Of a DNA stretch of 64,000 bases, positions 26,515-35,066 are shown in pieces. The notes under the pieces were generated by a model. That model ran no database searches and was not told the origin of the DNA. It saw only the letters and a list, made by a program, of their open reading frames with translations. Made by a program: the position numbers and the translations under genes. The DNA lies in assembly GCA_002418835.1 (NCBI GenBank), contig DIEX01000018.1, positions 231,118 to 295,117 of the forward strand, given 5' to 3'. How positions within the stretch are numbered: the first letter of the stretch is position 1; every line of letters starts with the position of its first letter. The DNA is from Spirochaetia bacterium UBA5763. GTDB taxonomy: Bacteria > Spirochaetota > UBA4802 > UBA5550.

Positions 26515-26546
26515 AATAATCGTCAGGTTCGTGCCTGGCGATTATT
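26515..26546 (+). other. Hairpin between tuf and rpsJ
   Basis: AATAATCGTCAGG (26515-26527) pairs with CCTGGCGATTATT (26534-26546) through 13 positions including one G-T wobble, with a six-base loop. No U-run follows. It marks the border between tuf and the S10 cluster and may attenuate or process the transcript. Confidence 0.6.
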
Positions 26547-26573
26547 ATCTAAGTATAAGCAAGGTGAATAAAA

Positions 26574-26891
26574 GTGGCAAAGCTAACAGGGCAGCGAATC
26601 AGGGTAAAGCTGAGATCATATGATGCGAAACTTCTGGATCAGTCGGCGGAAAAGATAGTTACTACAACTAACAGGAGCGGTGCAAAAATTGCAGGTCCTA
26701 TTCCTCTACCGACAAAGATTGAAAAATTTTGCGTGTTAAGATCTCCCCACGTTAATAAGAAGTCAAGGGAGCAGTTTGAAATTAGGACTCACAAAAGGTT
26801 AATTGATATTATTGATCCGAACTCCGATACGGTTGAAGCATTAATGAAGCTCGAACTTCCTGCTGGCGTATCTGTAGATATTAAGTCCTGA
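26574..26891 (+). CDS. rpsJ: 30S ribosomal protein S10
   Basis: Head protein of the small subunit and, with NusB, part of antitermination complexes. It starts with GTG (26574), encodes 105 residues (MAKLTGQRIRVKLRSYDAKLL at the start), and has the conserved GPIPLPTK loop and the RTHKRLIDI block. First gene of the S10 cluster, 99 bases before rplC. Confidence 0.97.
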   Translation: MAKLTGQRIRVKLRSYDAKLLDQSAEKIVTTTNRSGAKIAGPIPLPTKIEKFCVLRSPHVNKKSREQFEIRTHKRLIDIIDPNSDTVEALMKLELPAGVSVDIKS

Positions 26892-26990
26892 TAAGATAAA
26901 AACTCAAAAAACCTGCAAGAAAAATTAAATACCGGAATCAGTTTCGGCTATAGTTATGAATTTATTATGAAGTATATATAGGTTAATGTG

Positions 26991-27608
26991 ATGAAAAAGG
27001 CACTATACGGAAAAAAAATCGGCATGACTCAGTATGTGAAGGAAGACGGGACTGTTGTTCCTGTTACAGCATGCGAGATGGTACCATGTGTGGTTGTGCA
27101 GAAAAAAACCAAAGAAGTTGACGGTTATGAGGCTCTGAAACTCGGATTCGGTGATCAGAAAGAGTTCAGGCTTACAAAACCTATTGCAGAAGATTTGAAG
27201 AAAAAGAATATAGCTCCGAAGAGACACTTCGCGGAGGTAGAAAATTTTGATCCGGCTCTTGAAGTTGGAAGTGAAATTAAATGTACAATCTTTCAGGAAA
27301 ATGACATTGTTGATGTTACCGGCACAACTAAAGGACGCGGCTTTGCCGGTGTTATGAAAAGATATGGATTCGGTGGTGGTCGAACAACTCACGGTTCAAA
27401 CTTCCACAGGGCTCCGGGTTCAATAGGCGCGCATACTTATCCGGCTGAAGTATGGAAAGGTAAAAAGATGCCGGGACGTATGGGTAATGATAAGGTTACT
27501 ATTAAAAATCTGAAAATTGTTAAAATACTTGAAGATAAAAACATCGTACTGATTTCGGGCGCCATACCGGGAAGAAAAAATTCTTTGATAAAAGTAACAG
27601 TGAAATAG
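26991..27608 (+). CDS. rplC: 50S ribosomal protein L3
   Basis: Early assembly protein near the peptidyl transferase centre. I use ATG 26991 (205 residues, MKKALYGKKIGMTQ) rather than the adjoining GTG three bases earlier because spacing from AGGTTA is better. The conserved block TKGRGFAGVMKRYGFGGG and the loop HRAPGSIGAHTYPAEVWKGK (counted as two motifs) match the family. It lies ten bases before rplD. Confidence 0.95.
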   Translation: MKKALYGKKIGMTQYVKEDGTVVPVTACEMVPCVVVQKKTKEVDGYEALKLGFGDQKEFRLTKPIAEDLKKKNIAPKRHFAEVENFDPALEVGSEIKCTIFQENDIVDVTGTTKGRGFAGVMKRYGFGGGRTTHGSNFHRAPGSIGAHTYPAEVWKGKKMPGRMGNDKVTIKNLKIVKILEDKNIVLISGAIPGRKNSLIKVTVK

Positions 27609-27618
27609 GCGGTTTGAA

Positions 27619-28251
27619 ATGAAGATAGATAAGTATTCAATCGATGGCAAGGTAGTCGGACAGGTTGAACTTTCTGACGCAGTATTCGGCGCGGAAGTAA
27701 ACGATGTTGTTATATATGAATATATAAAGGCTGCAAACGCAAACCTCAGGCAGGGGACTCACTCAGCAAAAGAGAGAGCTGAAGTCAGAGGGGGCGGAGC
27801 GAAACCATGGAAACAGAAGGGTACCGGACGTGCACGTGCGGGTTCATCAAGATCTCCAATATGGAGAGGTGGTGGTACAATATTCGCACCTCAGCCCAGG
27901 GATTATTCTATAAAACTTCCAAAGCAGATCAAAGCTGCGGCTTTTGTTTCAATATTTTCTCTTAAAGCAAAAAGTGGTGCTGTTAAAGTTGTTGAGGACT
28001 TCAGTGTTGAAGGTAAAACAAAAGAGATAGCAAATATAGGTAAGGCTCTCTCTATAACAAAAGGTCTTCTTATCTCAGGAAAATCTGACGGTGATGATTC
28101 AATGCTTAAGAGAGCAATAAGGAATATATCCTGGTTTAAGTATAATAATGTTAAAAGACTTTCAGGAAGGGATATCTTCTTCTCTAAAGAAGTGATTCTT
28201 ACAGAAAGCGCTGTAAACCAGATTAATGAAAAATATGCTAGGGCTAAGTAA
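27619..28251 (+). CDS. rplD: 50S ribosomal protein L4
   Basis: Exit-tunnel protein, in some bacteria a repressor of the S10 operon. The 210 residues include the extended loop with RGGGAKPWKQKGTGRARAG (about 54-72), the family signature. The C-terminal half holds the NVKRLSGRDIF block. One base separates its stop from the rplW start. Confidence 0.96.
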   Translation: MKIDKYSIDGKVVGQVELSDAVFGAEVNDVVIYEYIKAANANLRQGTHSAKERAEVRGGGAKPWKQKGTGRARAGSSRSPIWRGGGTIFAPQPRDYSIKLPKQIKAAAFVSIFSLKAKSGAVKVVEDFSVEGKTKEIANIGKALSITKGLLISGKSDGDDSMLKRAIRNISWFKYNNVKRLSGRDIFFSKEVILTESAVNQINEKYARAK

Positions 28252-28252
28252 G

Positions 28253-28537
28253 ATGAATTCCAATGACATTATAATCAAACCTGTAATATCAGAAAAATCA
28301 ACCGGGATGATGGAAGATAATAAGTACGTTTTCAAGGTTGCTATCAGTGCTAATAAGCTGACAGTTAAAACTGCTGTTAAGGAAATTTTCGGTGTTATGC
28401 CCGAAAAGGTTAACATCGTTAACGTCAGAGGAAAGAATCGTAGACTCCGATACAGAATGGGTAAAAGATCAGCCTGGAAAAAAGCGATCATTACGCTCAA
28501 AGCCGGTGATAAAATCGAAATATTTGAAGGTCAATAA
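28253..28537 (+). CDS. rplW: 50S ribosomal protein L23
   Basis: Sits at the exit of the peptide tunnel and docks SRP and trigger factor. I choose ATG 28253 (94 residues, MNSNDIIIKPVISEKST) over the ATG at 28226, which would lie inside rplD and add a non-family tail. The start IIIKPVISEKS and the C-terminal RMGKRSAWKKAIITLK fit L23. Confidence 0.94.
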   Translation: MNSNDIIIKPVISEKSTGMMEDNKYVFKVAISANKLTVKTAVKEIFGVMPEKVNIVNVRGKNRRLRYRMGKRSAWKKAIITLKAGDKIEIFEGQ

Positions 28538-28564
28538 TCAGGATTGTTATAAAAGGATATCGCT

Positions 28565-29392
28565 ATGGGAATAAAAAAATTCAGGCCTGTAACACCAACT
28601 TTAAGATATAAGACAGTTCTCGACAAAGCTGAGCTAACTGAAGATAAGCCGTTTAAACCTCTCACAAAAGGTAAAACAGGTGATTCAGGAAGAGGTTTCA
28701 AGGGACAGATCACTGTCAGAAGAAGAGGTGGCGGTCACAAAAGAAAACTCAGGCTTATAGATTTTAAAAGAAACAAATACGGCATACCAGGTAAAGTTGT
28801 TTCAATAGAATATGATCCTAACAGATCCGCAAATATCGCTCTTATATCATATCTTGATGGTGATAAGAGATATATTATCGCTCCTGAATCTGTAAAAGTG
28901 GGCGACAGGATTGAATCAGGTGAAAAAGTTGAAATCAAAGCCGGCAATGCGCTGCCGCTAAAAAATATACCTCTCGGTTCAAGTATCTATAACATTGAAC
29001 TACACAGAGGAAAAGGCGGACAGCTTGTCAGGTCAGCCGGTACTGCTGCTGTACTTACAGCAAAAGAAGAAGATTACTGCCTTGTTAAACTCCCTTCCGG
29101 TGAAATCAGAAAGATTCACAGTGAATGCTACTCAACAATCGGAATTGTTGGTAACAAGGATCATATAAATGTAACTATCGGTAAAGCAGGTCGTTCACGA
29201 TGGATGAACAAAAGACCAAAAGTAAGAGGGGTTGCTATGAACCCTGTTGACCACCCACTCGGTGGTGGTGAAGGTAAATCTTCCGGTGGACGTCACCCTG
29301 TATCACCTACAGGCCAGCCGACTAAAGGTTACAAGACCAGGAAGAAGCATAAATACAGTGACAATTATATAATCAAGAGAAGGAAAGGCTGA
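28565..29392 (+). CDS. rplB: 50S ribosomal protein L2
   Basis: Major 23S rRNA-binding protein needed for subunit joining and peptidyl transferase structure. The 275 residues include RRRGGGHKRKLRLIDF and the C-terminal signature RGVAMNPVDHPLGGGEGK with its essential His. Standard length. One base separates it from rpsS. Confidence 0.98.
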   Translation: MGIKKFRPVTPTLRYKTVLDKAELTEDKPFKPLTKGKTGDSGRGFKGQITVRRRGGGHKRKLRLIDFKRNKYGIPGKVVSIEYDPNRSANIALISYLDGDKRYIIAPESVKVGDRIESGEKVEIKAGNALPLKNIPLGSSIYNIELHRGKGGQLVRSAGTAAVLTAKEEDYCLVKLPSGEIRKIHSECYSTIGIVGNKDHINVTIGKAGRSRWMNKRPKVRGVAMNPVDHPLGGGEGKSSGGRHPVSPTGQPTKGYKTRKKHKYSDNYIIKRRKG

Positions 29393-29393
29393 T

Positions 29394-29681
29394 ATGGCAA
29401 GATCAATTAAAAAAGGACCATATGTAGATCCAAAACTGTTTAAAAAAATTGAAGAGATGAACTCGACCAGTAATAAAAAGGCTCTTAAAACATGGTCAAG
29501 AAGATCAACCATATTTCCTGAGATGATTGGACATACATTAATGGTGCATAATGGCAAAACTTTTATACCTGTTTATGTATCTGAAAACATGATAGGCCAT
29601 AAATTAGGTGAATTTTCTCCGACAAGGACATACAGGGGCCATACAAGTAAAGATGATAAAGTGGCTAAGAAGAAAAGGTAA
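29394..29681 (+). CDS. rpsS: 30S ribosomal protein S19
   Basis: Head protein in contact with the A-site finger and S13. The 95 residues start MARSIKKGPYVDPKL and contain the signature PEMIGHTLMVHNGKTFIPV plus HKLGEFSPTRT. Typical length. It lies 12 bases before rplV. Confidence 0.97.
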   Translation: MARSIKKGPYVDPKLFKKIEEMNSTSNKKALKTWSRRSTIFPEMIGHTLMVHNGKTFIPVYVSENMIGHKLGEFSPTRTYRGHTSKDDKVAKKKR

Positions 29682-29693
29682 AGAGGACTGAAA

Positions 29694-30032
29694 ATGGAAT
29701 CATCTGCAAAATCAAAACAGAACAGAGTGTCAGCATCAAAAGTCAGACTCGTAACCAATGAAATAAAAGGTTACTCACTTCCTGAAGCAATTGATATTCT
29801 GAAAAATATGCCACAGAAAGGTGCCGGGATCGTTCTTAAGACCCTTTATTCAGCGGGTGCCAATGCTAAATACCAGAATCCTGATATTATCGAAGATGCT
29901 CTTTTTATCAAAAAAATTGCTGTTGATGAAGGCCCCACAATGAAAAGGTTCCACGCGAGAGCAAGAGGAAGAGCGGGCAGAATCAGGAAAAGAACCAGTA
30001 ATGTAACTATTATATTATCTGATGAAAATTAA
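29694..30032 (+). CDS. rplV: 50S ribosomal protein L22
   Basis: Its beta hairpin lines the exit tunnel. The 112 residues include SASKVRLVTNEIKG and the C-terminal hairpin block MKRFHARARGRAGRIRKRTS, where macrolide-resistance changes occur in other species. No deletion in that loop is obvious. Follows rpsS closely. Confidence 0.96.
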   Translation: MESSAKSKQNRVSASKVRLVTNEIKGYSLPEAIDILKNMPQKGAGIVLKTLYSAGANAKYQNPDIIEDALFIKKIAVDEGPTMKRFHARARGRAGRIRKRTSNVTIILSDEN

Positions 30033-30052
30033 AGCATACAAGGAATAATAAG

Positions 30053-30733
30053 ATGGGTCAGAAGGTAAATCCAATAGGGATCAGAGTAGGTATAAATCGT
30101 ACATGGGATTCAGTCTGGTATGATGAGAAGAAAGAATATGCAAAAAATCTTCATGAAGATCTGAAAATAAAAAAATTTATTGCCAAGGAAAAGAAAAGCG
30201 CTGGAATAGCTAAAGTTACTATTGAAAGATTTCCTGACAGAGTAAATGTTAATATTAATGCCTCCAGACCCGGAGTTCTTATCGGCAAAAAAGGTGCAGA
30301 CATTGAAGAACTGAAAGGTCAGCTTCAGAAGATTGCTTCAAAAACAGTATATATCAATATTATTGAAGTAAAAAAACCTGAAAAGAATTCCAAGCTTATA
30401 GCTGAGCAGATTGCCTCTCAGATTGAGGGAAGATTCCCTTACAGGAGAGCTGTTAAACAGGCTATTACCAATGCTATGAGAAGCGGTTCTCTTGGTATAA
30501 AGATAATGGTTTCAGGCAGGCTTAACAACGCGGAGATGGCGAGGACAGAGTCTTTTAAAGAAGGCCGTATTCCTCTACATACATTGAGAGCTGATATTGA
30601 TTACGGCTTCGCAGAAGCCCTGACAGCTTTCGGTCTTATAGGTGTAAAAGTCTGGTTATATAACGGCGATGTTCTTTCTAAAGACCAGGAAGACGAAGAA
30701 GATAAATACTCTGTAAAAAGAAAAACCAGATAA
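30053..30733 (+). CDS. rpsC: 30S ribosomal protein S3
   Basis: mRNA-entry protein with a KH domain. The 226 residues begin MGQKVNPIGIRVGINRTWDS and contain the KH GxxG-type segment RPGVLIGKKGADIEEL and the C-terminal block GRIPLHTLRADIDYGFAEA. Normal length, 25 bases before rplP. Confidence 0.97.
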   Translation: MGQKVNPIGIRVGINRTWDSVWYDEKKEYAKNLHEDLKIKKFIAKEKKSAGIAKVTIERFPDRVNVNINASRPGVLIGKKGADIEELKGQLQKIASKTVYINIIEVKKPEKNSKLIAEQIASQIEGRFPYRRAVKQAITNAMRSGSLGIKIMVSGRLNNAEMARTESFKEGRIPLHTLRADIDYGFAEALTAFGLIGVKVWLYNGDVLSKDQEDEEDKYSVKRKTR

Positions 30734-30758
30734 TCAGTTACGGAACAGGTGAATTCTT

Positions 30759-31175
30759 ATGTTAATGCCAAAAAGAGTAAAGCATAGAAAAGTAATGAGG
30801 GGCCGCATGAACGGTCTAGCCCAGAGAGGAGCTACTGTAGCATTCGGTGAATACGGGCTTAAAGCTCTTGAATCAGGAAAAATTACCAGCAGACAGATTG
30901 AAGCTGCCAGGGTTGCAATAAACAGGAAAGTAAAGAGGGGTGGAAAGCTCTGGATAAGAATATTTCCTGATTTTCCCTTTACAAAAAAAGCTGCTGAAAC
31001 AAGAATGGGTAAAGGAAAAGGTAATCCTGAAGGATTTGTAGCAAGGATATTCCCCGGACGAATTCTTTTTGAAATTGCAGGTATTGATGAGACTCTTGCA
31101 AAAGAAGCTCTTGAAAATGCTGCAAAGAAGCTTCCACTTAAAACAAAAGTAGTTTCAGTTGAAAAAATCGGATAG
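30759..31175 (+). CDS. rplP: 50S ribosomal protein L16
   Basis: Helps position A-site tRNA. The 138 residues start MLMPKRVKHRKVMRGRMNG, the usual L16 beginning, so the first ATG is used (AGGTGA upstream). The conserved GKLWIRIFPDFPFTKKAAETRMGKGKG region follows; note it as residues about 67-92. 30 bases before rpmC. Confidence 0.97.
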   Translation: MLMPKRVKHRKVMRGRMNGLAQRGATVAFGEYGLKALESGKITSRQIEAARVAINRKVKRGGKLWIRIFPDFPFTKKAAETRMGKGKGNPEGFVARIFPGRILFEIAGIDETLAKEALENAAKKLPLKTKVVSVEKIG

Positions 31176-31205
31176 CATTCGTGTAATCAATATTAGAGGC
31201 GTAAG

Positions 31206-31412
31206 ATGAAAGGTAAACTTGAAGAATTGACAATGGATGAACTGAATAAAAGTCTTTCTGATACCAAGGTTGAACTTAGAAAGGAAAGATTCAGGGCTGT
31301 TACCAGCAAGGTAGATAATCCGAAGAAGATAAAGAACTTGAAGAAACATGTAGCCAGAATTCTCACTCTGAAAAGAGAGTTTGATCTGGGTATCAGGAAA
31401 CCGAGAGGATAA
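31206..31412 (+). CDS. rpmC: 50S ribosomal protein L29
   Basis: Two-helix protein near the tunnel exit. The 68 residues begin MKGKLEELTMDELNKSL and contain the family block ELRKERFRAVTSKVDNPKKI. It is followed 15 bases later by rpsQ. Confidence 0.94.
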   Translation: MKGKLEELTMDELNKSLSDTKVELRKERFRAVTSKVDNPKKIKNLKKHVARILTLKREFDLGIRKPRG

Positions 31413-31427
31413 GGGGATTTATATACT

Positions 31428-31679
31428 ATGAAATCTAACAGGAAACAGCTGATTGGAAAAGTTGTAAGCAACAAGATGGACAAGACTATTGTTGTCGAAA
31501 TTGAAAATCTCGTAATGCATACACTTTATAAAAAGTCTGTAAAAAGAACTAAGAAAGTTAAAAGTCATGACGAAAGAAACGATTGTTCTATCGGTGACAC
31601 GGTAAAGATTGAAGAATCAAGACCATTATCAAAAGATAAAAGATACAGATTAGTAGAAATCATTGAGAAAGTGAAGTAG
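31428..31679 (+). CDS. rpsQ: 30S ribosomal protein S17
   Basis: OB-fold primary binder of 16S rRNA. The 83 residues contain the signature GKVVSNKMDKTIVVEI and GDTVKIEESRPLSKDKRYRL. Normal length. Nine bases before rplN. Confidence 0.96.
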   Translation: MKSNRKQLIGKVVSNKMDKTIVVEIENLVMHTLYKKSVKRTKKVKSHDERNDCSIGDTVKIEESRPLSKDKRYRLVEIIEKVK

Positions 31680-31688
31680 AGGTGAGTC

Positions 31689-32081
31689 ATGATTCAGGTA
31701 CAGACCATACTTGAAGTAGCTGATAACAGCGGAGTGAAAAAAGTTCAGTGCATAAAAGTTCTTGGTGGTTCAAAAAGAAGATATGCATCAGTTGGTGATG
31801 TGATTGTTGTTGCAGTAAAAGACTCACAGCCTTCATATGGACTTAAAGATTCAACCGGTAAAAAAGTTCACAACAAATCTGTTCTTAAGGCAGTTGTTGT
31901 AAGGACAAAGAAGCCTGTAAGAAGAAAAGACGGTTCATATATCAGGTTTGATGACAATGCGGTTGCAATAATAGATGCAAAAGGGGAGCCGAAAGGATCA
32001 AGGATTTTCGGGCCTGTGGCAAGGGAGCTTAGAGATAAGAACTTTTTGAAGATTGTTTCACTTGCTCCTGAAGTTCTATAA
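31689..32081 (+). CDS. rplN: 50S ribosomal protein L14
   Basis: Interface protein that contacts S12-side bridges and L19. The start MIQVQTILEVADNSGVKKVQ and the end GSRIFGPVARELRDK are typical. It has 130 residues rather than the common 122. The extra residues fall in the loop about 50-64 (QPSYGLKDSTGKKVHNK), where most L14 proteins have a shorter turn. The downstream VVVRTKKPVRRKDGSYI block is intact, so the extra residues are a loop insertion and not a frameshift. Confidence 0.96.
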   Translation: MIQVQTILEVADNSGVKKVQCIKVLGGSKRRYASVGDVIVVAVKDSQPSYGLKDSTGKKVHNKSVLKAVVVRTKKPVRRKDGSYIRFDDNAVAIIDAKGEPKGSRIFGPVARELRDKNFLKIVSLAPEVL

Positions 32082-32093
32082 TGAGGTTTAAAG

Positions 32094-32435
32094 ATGAATA
32101 CCAGTCAAAGTGAAAATATAAAACCGAAAATTAAAGTAAATGATAACGTTGTTATAAAAAACGGGATCAGTAAAGGTAAGCGCGGAAAAGTTCTGAAAAT
32201 AGATCGTGAAAATTCGCGAATTATTGTTGAAGGGATTAATAAGAGAAACAAATATCTCAAACCTTCACAGGATAATCCACAGGGTAGAGTAGTAAGTATT
32301 GAATTTCCTCTTCATATTTCTAATGTTATGTATTTCTGCGACAAGTGCAAAAAAGGGAGCAGAATAGGTATTGAAATTAAGGATAAGAGCAAGTTTCGAG
32401 TATGTAAAGCATGCGGCAAAAGTTTAGATAAATAA
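32094..32435 (+). CDS. rplX: 50S ribosomal protein L24, zinc-ribbon form
   Basis: Assembly initiator of the large subunit. The 113 residues have the KOW segment (NDNVVIKNGISKGKRGKVLK) after a short N-terminal extension, and a C-terminal zinc ribbon with two CxxC pairs (CDKC, then CKAC). The ribbon is a feature of only some bacterial L24 proteins. GAGG precedes the ATG. Confidence 0.95.
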   Translation: MNTSQSENIKPKIKVNDNVVIKNGISKGKRGKVLKIDRENSRIIVEGINKRNKYLKPSQDNPQGRVVSIEFPLHISNVMYFCDKCKKGSRIGIEIKDKSKFRVCKACGKSLDK

Positions 32436-32446
32436 GGGTAGCAATT

Positions 32447-32995
32447 ATGCATGTAAGATTAAGAGAAGAATATAATAAGCAATATAAACAGAACCTGGTA
32501 AATCTGTTTAAATATACAACAGTTATGCAGGTTCCTAAAATTGAAAAGATAGTACTGAATGTCGGTATGGGTGAAGCTCACTCTAATCCGAATCTTCTTA
32601 ATTCAGTTCTTCAGGAGCTTGGACTTATTACAGGCCAGAAAGCTGTAAAGACTGTAGCGAGAAAATCAATTGCTAACTTTAAAATCAGGGAAGGATATGA
32701 TGTCGGAGCGAGAGTAACTCTTCGCGGTGACAAAATGTATGAATTTCTTGAAAGACTTATCAATATAGCACTTCCAAGGGTAAGAGACTTCAAGGGTCTT
32801 TCCGGCAAATCTTTTGATACTAACGGGAATTATAACTTTTCAATAATGGAACAGATTATTTTTCCGGAGATCAATTTTGATAAAACAGAAAAAATTCACG
32901 GAATTAATATAACAATAGTAACTACAGCCAAGACAAAAGAAGAGGCATTTGCTCTCCTCAAAGAGTTTAAAATGCCTTTTAAGGAACAGGGGTAA
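32447..32995 (+). CDS. rplE: 50S ribosomal protein L5
   Basis: Binds 5S rRNA and contacts P-site tRNA. The 182 residues contain KIVLNVGMGEAHSNP, GQKAVKTVARKSIANFKIREG and the C-terminal INITIVTTAKTKEEAFALL. Typical length, six bases before rpsN. Confidence 0.97.
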   Translation: MHVRLREEYNKQYKQNLVNLFKYTTVMQVPKIEKIVLNVGMGEAHSNPNLLNSVLQELGLITGQKAVKTVARKSIANFKIREGYDVGARVTLRGDKMYEFLERLINIALPRVRDFKGLSGKSFDTNGNYNFSIMEQIIFPEINFDKTEKIHGINITIVTTAKTKEEAFALLKEFKMPFKEQG

Positions 32996-33001
32996 TCATT
33001 T

Positions 33002-33187
33002 ATGGCAAAAACAAGCATGATAGCTAAGCATAACAGTGAAAAAAAATTCTCTGTTAGACAACACAACAGATGCGCGATTTGCGGCAGACCTAGAGGTTAT
33101 TTGAGAAGGTTTGATATGTGCAGGATATGCTTCAGGAAGCTTGCCAGTGAGGGTGAGATCCCCGGTGTAACTAAATCATCATGGTAG
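33002..33187 (+). CDS. rpsN: 30S ribosomal protein S14, zinc-binding short form
   Basis: Sixty-one residues of the C+ (zinc) type with CAIC and CRIC knuckles in RCAICGRPRGYLRRFDMCRI. This is the form found in Gram-positive bacteria and spirochaetes, sometimes called rpsZ. Together with zinc-type L24, L36 and S4 in the same cluster it shows that several ribosomal proteins here use zinc. Confidence 0.97.
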   Translation: MAKTSMIAKHNSEKKFSVRQHNRCAICGRPRGYLRRFDMCRICFRKLASEGEIPGVTKSSW

Positions 33188-33212
33188 AAAATTAAGTGGA
33201 GAGTTGATAAAG

Positions 33213-33614
33213 ATGAGCGCAACTAGTGATCCAATCGCTGATATGCTGACAAGAATAAGGAATGCTGTTAAAGCAGAACATCTGAAGGTTGATATCCCTT
33301 CATCTAAAATTAAAGTTGCTATTGCAAAAATATTGAAAGATGAAGGTTTTGTAAAAAACTACAAAATAATTGAAGATAATAAACAGAAAGTTCTCAGAAT
33401 TTATCTTAAATATTGCGAAGAAAATCAGCCCGCAATCCTTGATCTGAAGAGAATCAGTAAACCAGGTAGAAGAGTTTACAGCAAAGCTGAAGAGCTCAGG
33501 CCGGTTTATAATAACATAGGTATCTGGATTCTTTCAACACCTAAAGGTGTTATAACTAATAAAGCCGCGAAAAAGCTCAATGTCGGCGGCGAAGTAATTT
33601 GCGAAATATCATAG
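33213..33614 (+). CDS. rpsH: 30S ribosomal protein S8
   Basis: Central-domain 16S rRNA binder and, in E. coli, repressor of the spc operon. I choose ATG 33213 (133 residues, MSATSDPIADMLTRIRNAV) since GGAGAG lies nine bases upstream; the in-frame TTG at 33204 sits on the ribosome-binding sequence itself. The end GVITNKAAKKLNVGGEVICEI is family-typical (about 113-133). Confidence 0.95.
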   Translation: MSATSDPIADMLTRIRNAVKAEHLKVDIPSSKIKVAIAKILKDEGFVKNYKIIEDNKQKVLRIYLKYCEENQPAILDLKRISKPGRRVYSKAEELRPVYNNIGIWILSTPKGVITNKAAKKLNVGGEVICEIS

Positions 33615-33632
33615 TAGGAAGAGTGGTTTGAA

Positions 33633-34175
33633 ATGTCGAGAATAGGGAAAAAACCGATTGAAATACCCGGAAATGTTACAGTTAGCATTGACGGGAAAAA
33701 TATTACCGTTAAGGGACCCCTGGGTGAAAACAGATTAGCCCTGCTTGACGGAGTAATTGTAAAGCATGAAGAAAAAAATTTAAATGTTTTCATTGAAGAT
33801 GAAAATAATAAACAGCAGCGTGCCTATCATGGACTCTTTAGAACTCTTATAAACAACATGGTTGTTGGCGTATCAAACGGTTTTATAAAAGAGCTTGAGA
33901 TAGTGGGTGTCGGTTACAGAGCTTTACAGCAGGGGAAAGACATCCAGTTTCAGCTTGGGTATTCACATACTATACTTTTTCCAGCTCCTGAGGGGATAAC
34001 ACTTGAAGTAACAGAGGCGACCAAGTTTAAAGTTAAAGGTTTTAACAAAGAACTTGTCGGCCAGGTGGCGGCTAATATCCGAAAACTGCGAGCCCCGGAA
34101 CCATATAAAGGCAAGGGTATCAGATATAAGAATGAAAACGTCAGGAAAAAAGCAGGAAAGACAGGTAAAAAATAA
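33633..34175 (+). CDS. rplF: 50S ribosomal protein L6
   Basis: Near the factor-binding site. The 180 residues start MSRIGKKPIEIPGNV and carry the C-terminal signature LRAPEPYKGKGIRY. The stop shares one base with the rplR start (TAATG). Confidence 0.97.
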   Translation: MSRIGKKPIEIPGNVTVSIDGKNITVKGPLGENRLALLDGVIVKHEEKNLNVFIEDENNKQQRAYHGLFRTLINNMVVGVSNGFIKELEIVGVGYRALQQGKDIQFQLGYSHTILFPAPEGITLEVTEATKFKVKGFNKELVGQVAANIRKLRAPEPYKGKGIRYKNENVRKKAGKTGKK

Positions 34176-34540
34176 TGGATAAGTTATCATTAAAGAAGAA
34201 ACAGTTCGAACGTAGAAGACTAAGAATAAAAAATAAAGTAAGAAGAAATACTGAAGTTTTGCGTCTTTGTATATCAAGGAGCAACCAGAACTTCTATGCT
34301 CAGATAATAGATGATAAAAAAGGACATACACTTGTTGCATTATCTACTCTTTCTAAAGAGTTTACTGATGTAAAAAATCGCGGAAACATTGAAGCAGCAA
34401 AAAAACTTGGTAAACTGGTAGCAGAAAAAGCAGCCGGCCAGGGTATAAAAGCTGTTGTTTTCGACAGAAACGGTTATCTTTATCATGGGAAAATCAAGGC
34501 ATTTGCCGATGCAGCTCGTGAAAACGGTCTTGAGTTCTAG
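34175..34540 (+). CDS. rplR: 50S ribosomal protein L18
   Basis: Binds 5S rRNA. The 121 residues have a basic N terminus (KKKQFERRRLRIKNKVRR) and the family C terminus VFDRNGYLYHGKIKAFADAA. Its ATG overlaps the last base of rplF, so the two are probably coupled. Confidence 0.96.
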   Translation: MDKLSLKKKQFERRRLRIKNKVRRNTEVLRLCISRSNQNFYAQIIDDKKGHTLVALSTLSKEFTDVKNRGNIEAAKKLGKLVAEKAAGQGIKAVVFDRNGYLYHGKIKAFADAARENGLEF

Positions 34541-34548
34541 GAGTGAAT

Positions 34549-35061
34549 ATGAAAATCAAAAGAAAAAGAACAAAAATTGACGGTATCGAACTATCTGATA
34601 AGGTAGTAATTATAAACAGGGTTGCCAAGGTTGTAAAAGGTGGTAGAAGATTTTCTTTTAACGCTCTTTCGGTTGTAGGTGATTCAGATGGTCATGTAGG
34701 TGTTGGTTTTGGTAAGGCAAATGATGTCCCTGATGCAATTGATAAAAGCAAAGAAGATGCAAAGAAGAATGTTTATAAAATAAACATCAACAAAAATACT
34801 ATTCCGCATGAAGTGATAGGCCAGTTTAAATCAGCAAAGGTTATCATGAAACCTGCTGCTCCAGGTACTGGAATAATTGCCGGAGCGTCTGTAAGAGCGG
34901 TGATTGAGAAAGCCGGGATATCTGATATATTAACAAAATCTCAGGGTTCAAGAAATCCGATTAACATAGTAAAAGCGACACTTGATGGTCTTCTTCAGCT
35001 TCGCAGCTTAAAAGAAACTGCTGAAGCCCGGGAAGTACAGATTTCAAAACTTTGGGAGTAA
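34549..35061 (+). CDS. rpsE: 30S ribosomal protein S5
   Basis: Contributes to decoding accuracy and mRNA unwinding. I choose ATG 34549 (170 residues, MKIKRKRTKIDG), five bases after AGGAG, not the GTG at 34543. The N-terminal RNA-binding block VAKVVKGGRRFSFNALSVVG, GFGKANDVPDAI and the PAAPGTGIIAG loop are all present. Confidence 0.95.
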   Translation: MKIKRKRTKIDGIELSDKVVIINRVAKVVKGGRRFSFNALSVVGDSDGHVGVGFGKANDVPDAIDKSKEDAKKNVYKININKNTIPHEVIGQFKSAKVIMKPAAPGTGIIAGASVRAVIEKAGISDILTKSQGSRNPINIVKATLDGLLQLRSLKETAEAREVQISKLWE

Positions 35062-35066
35062 TGTTT

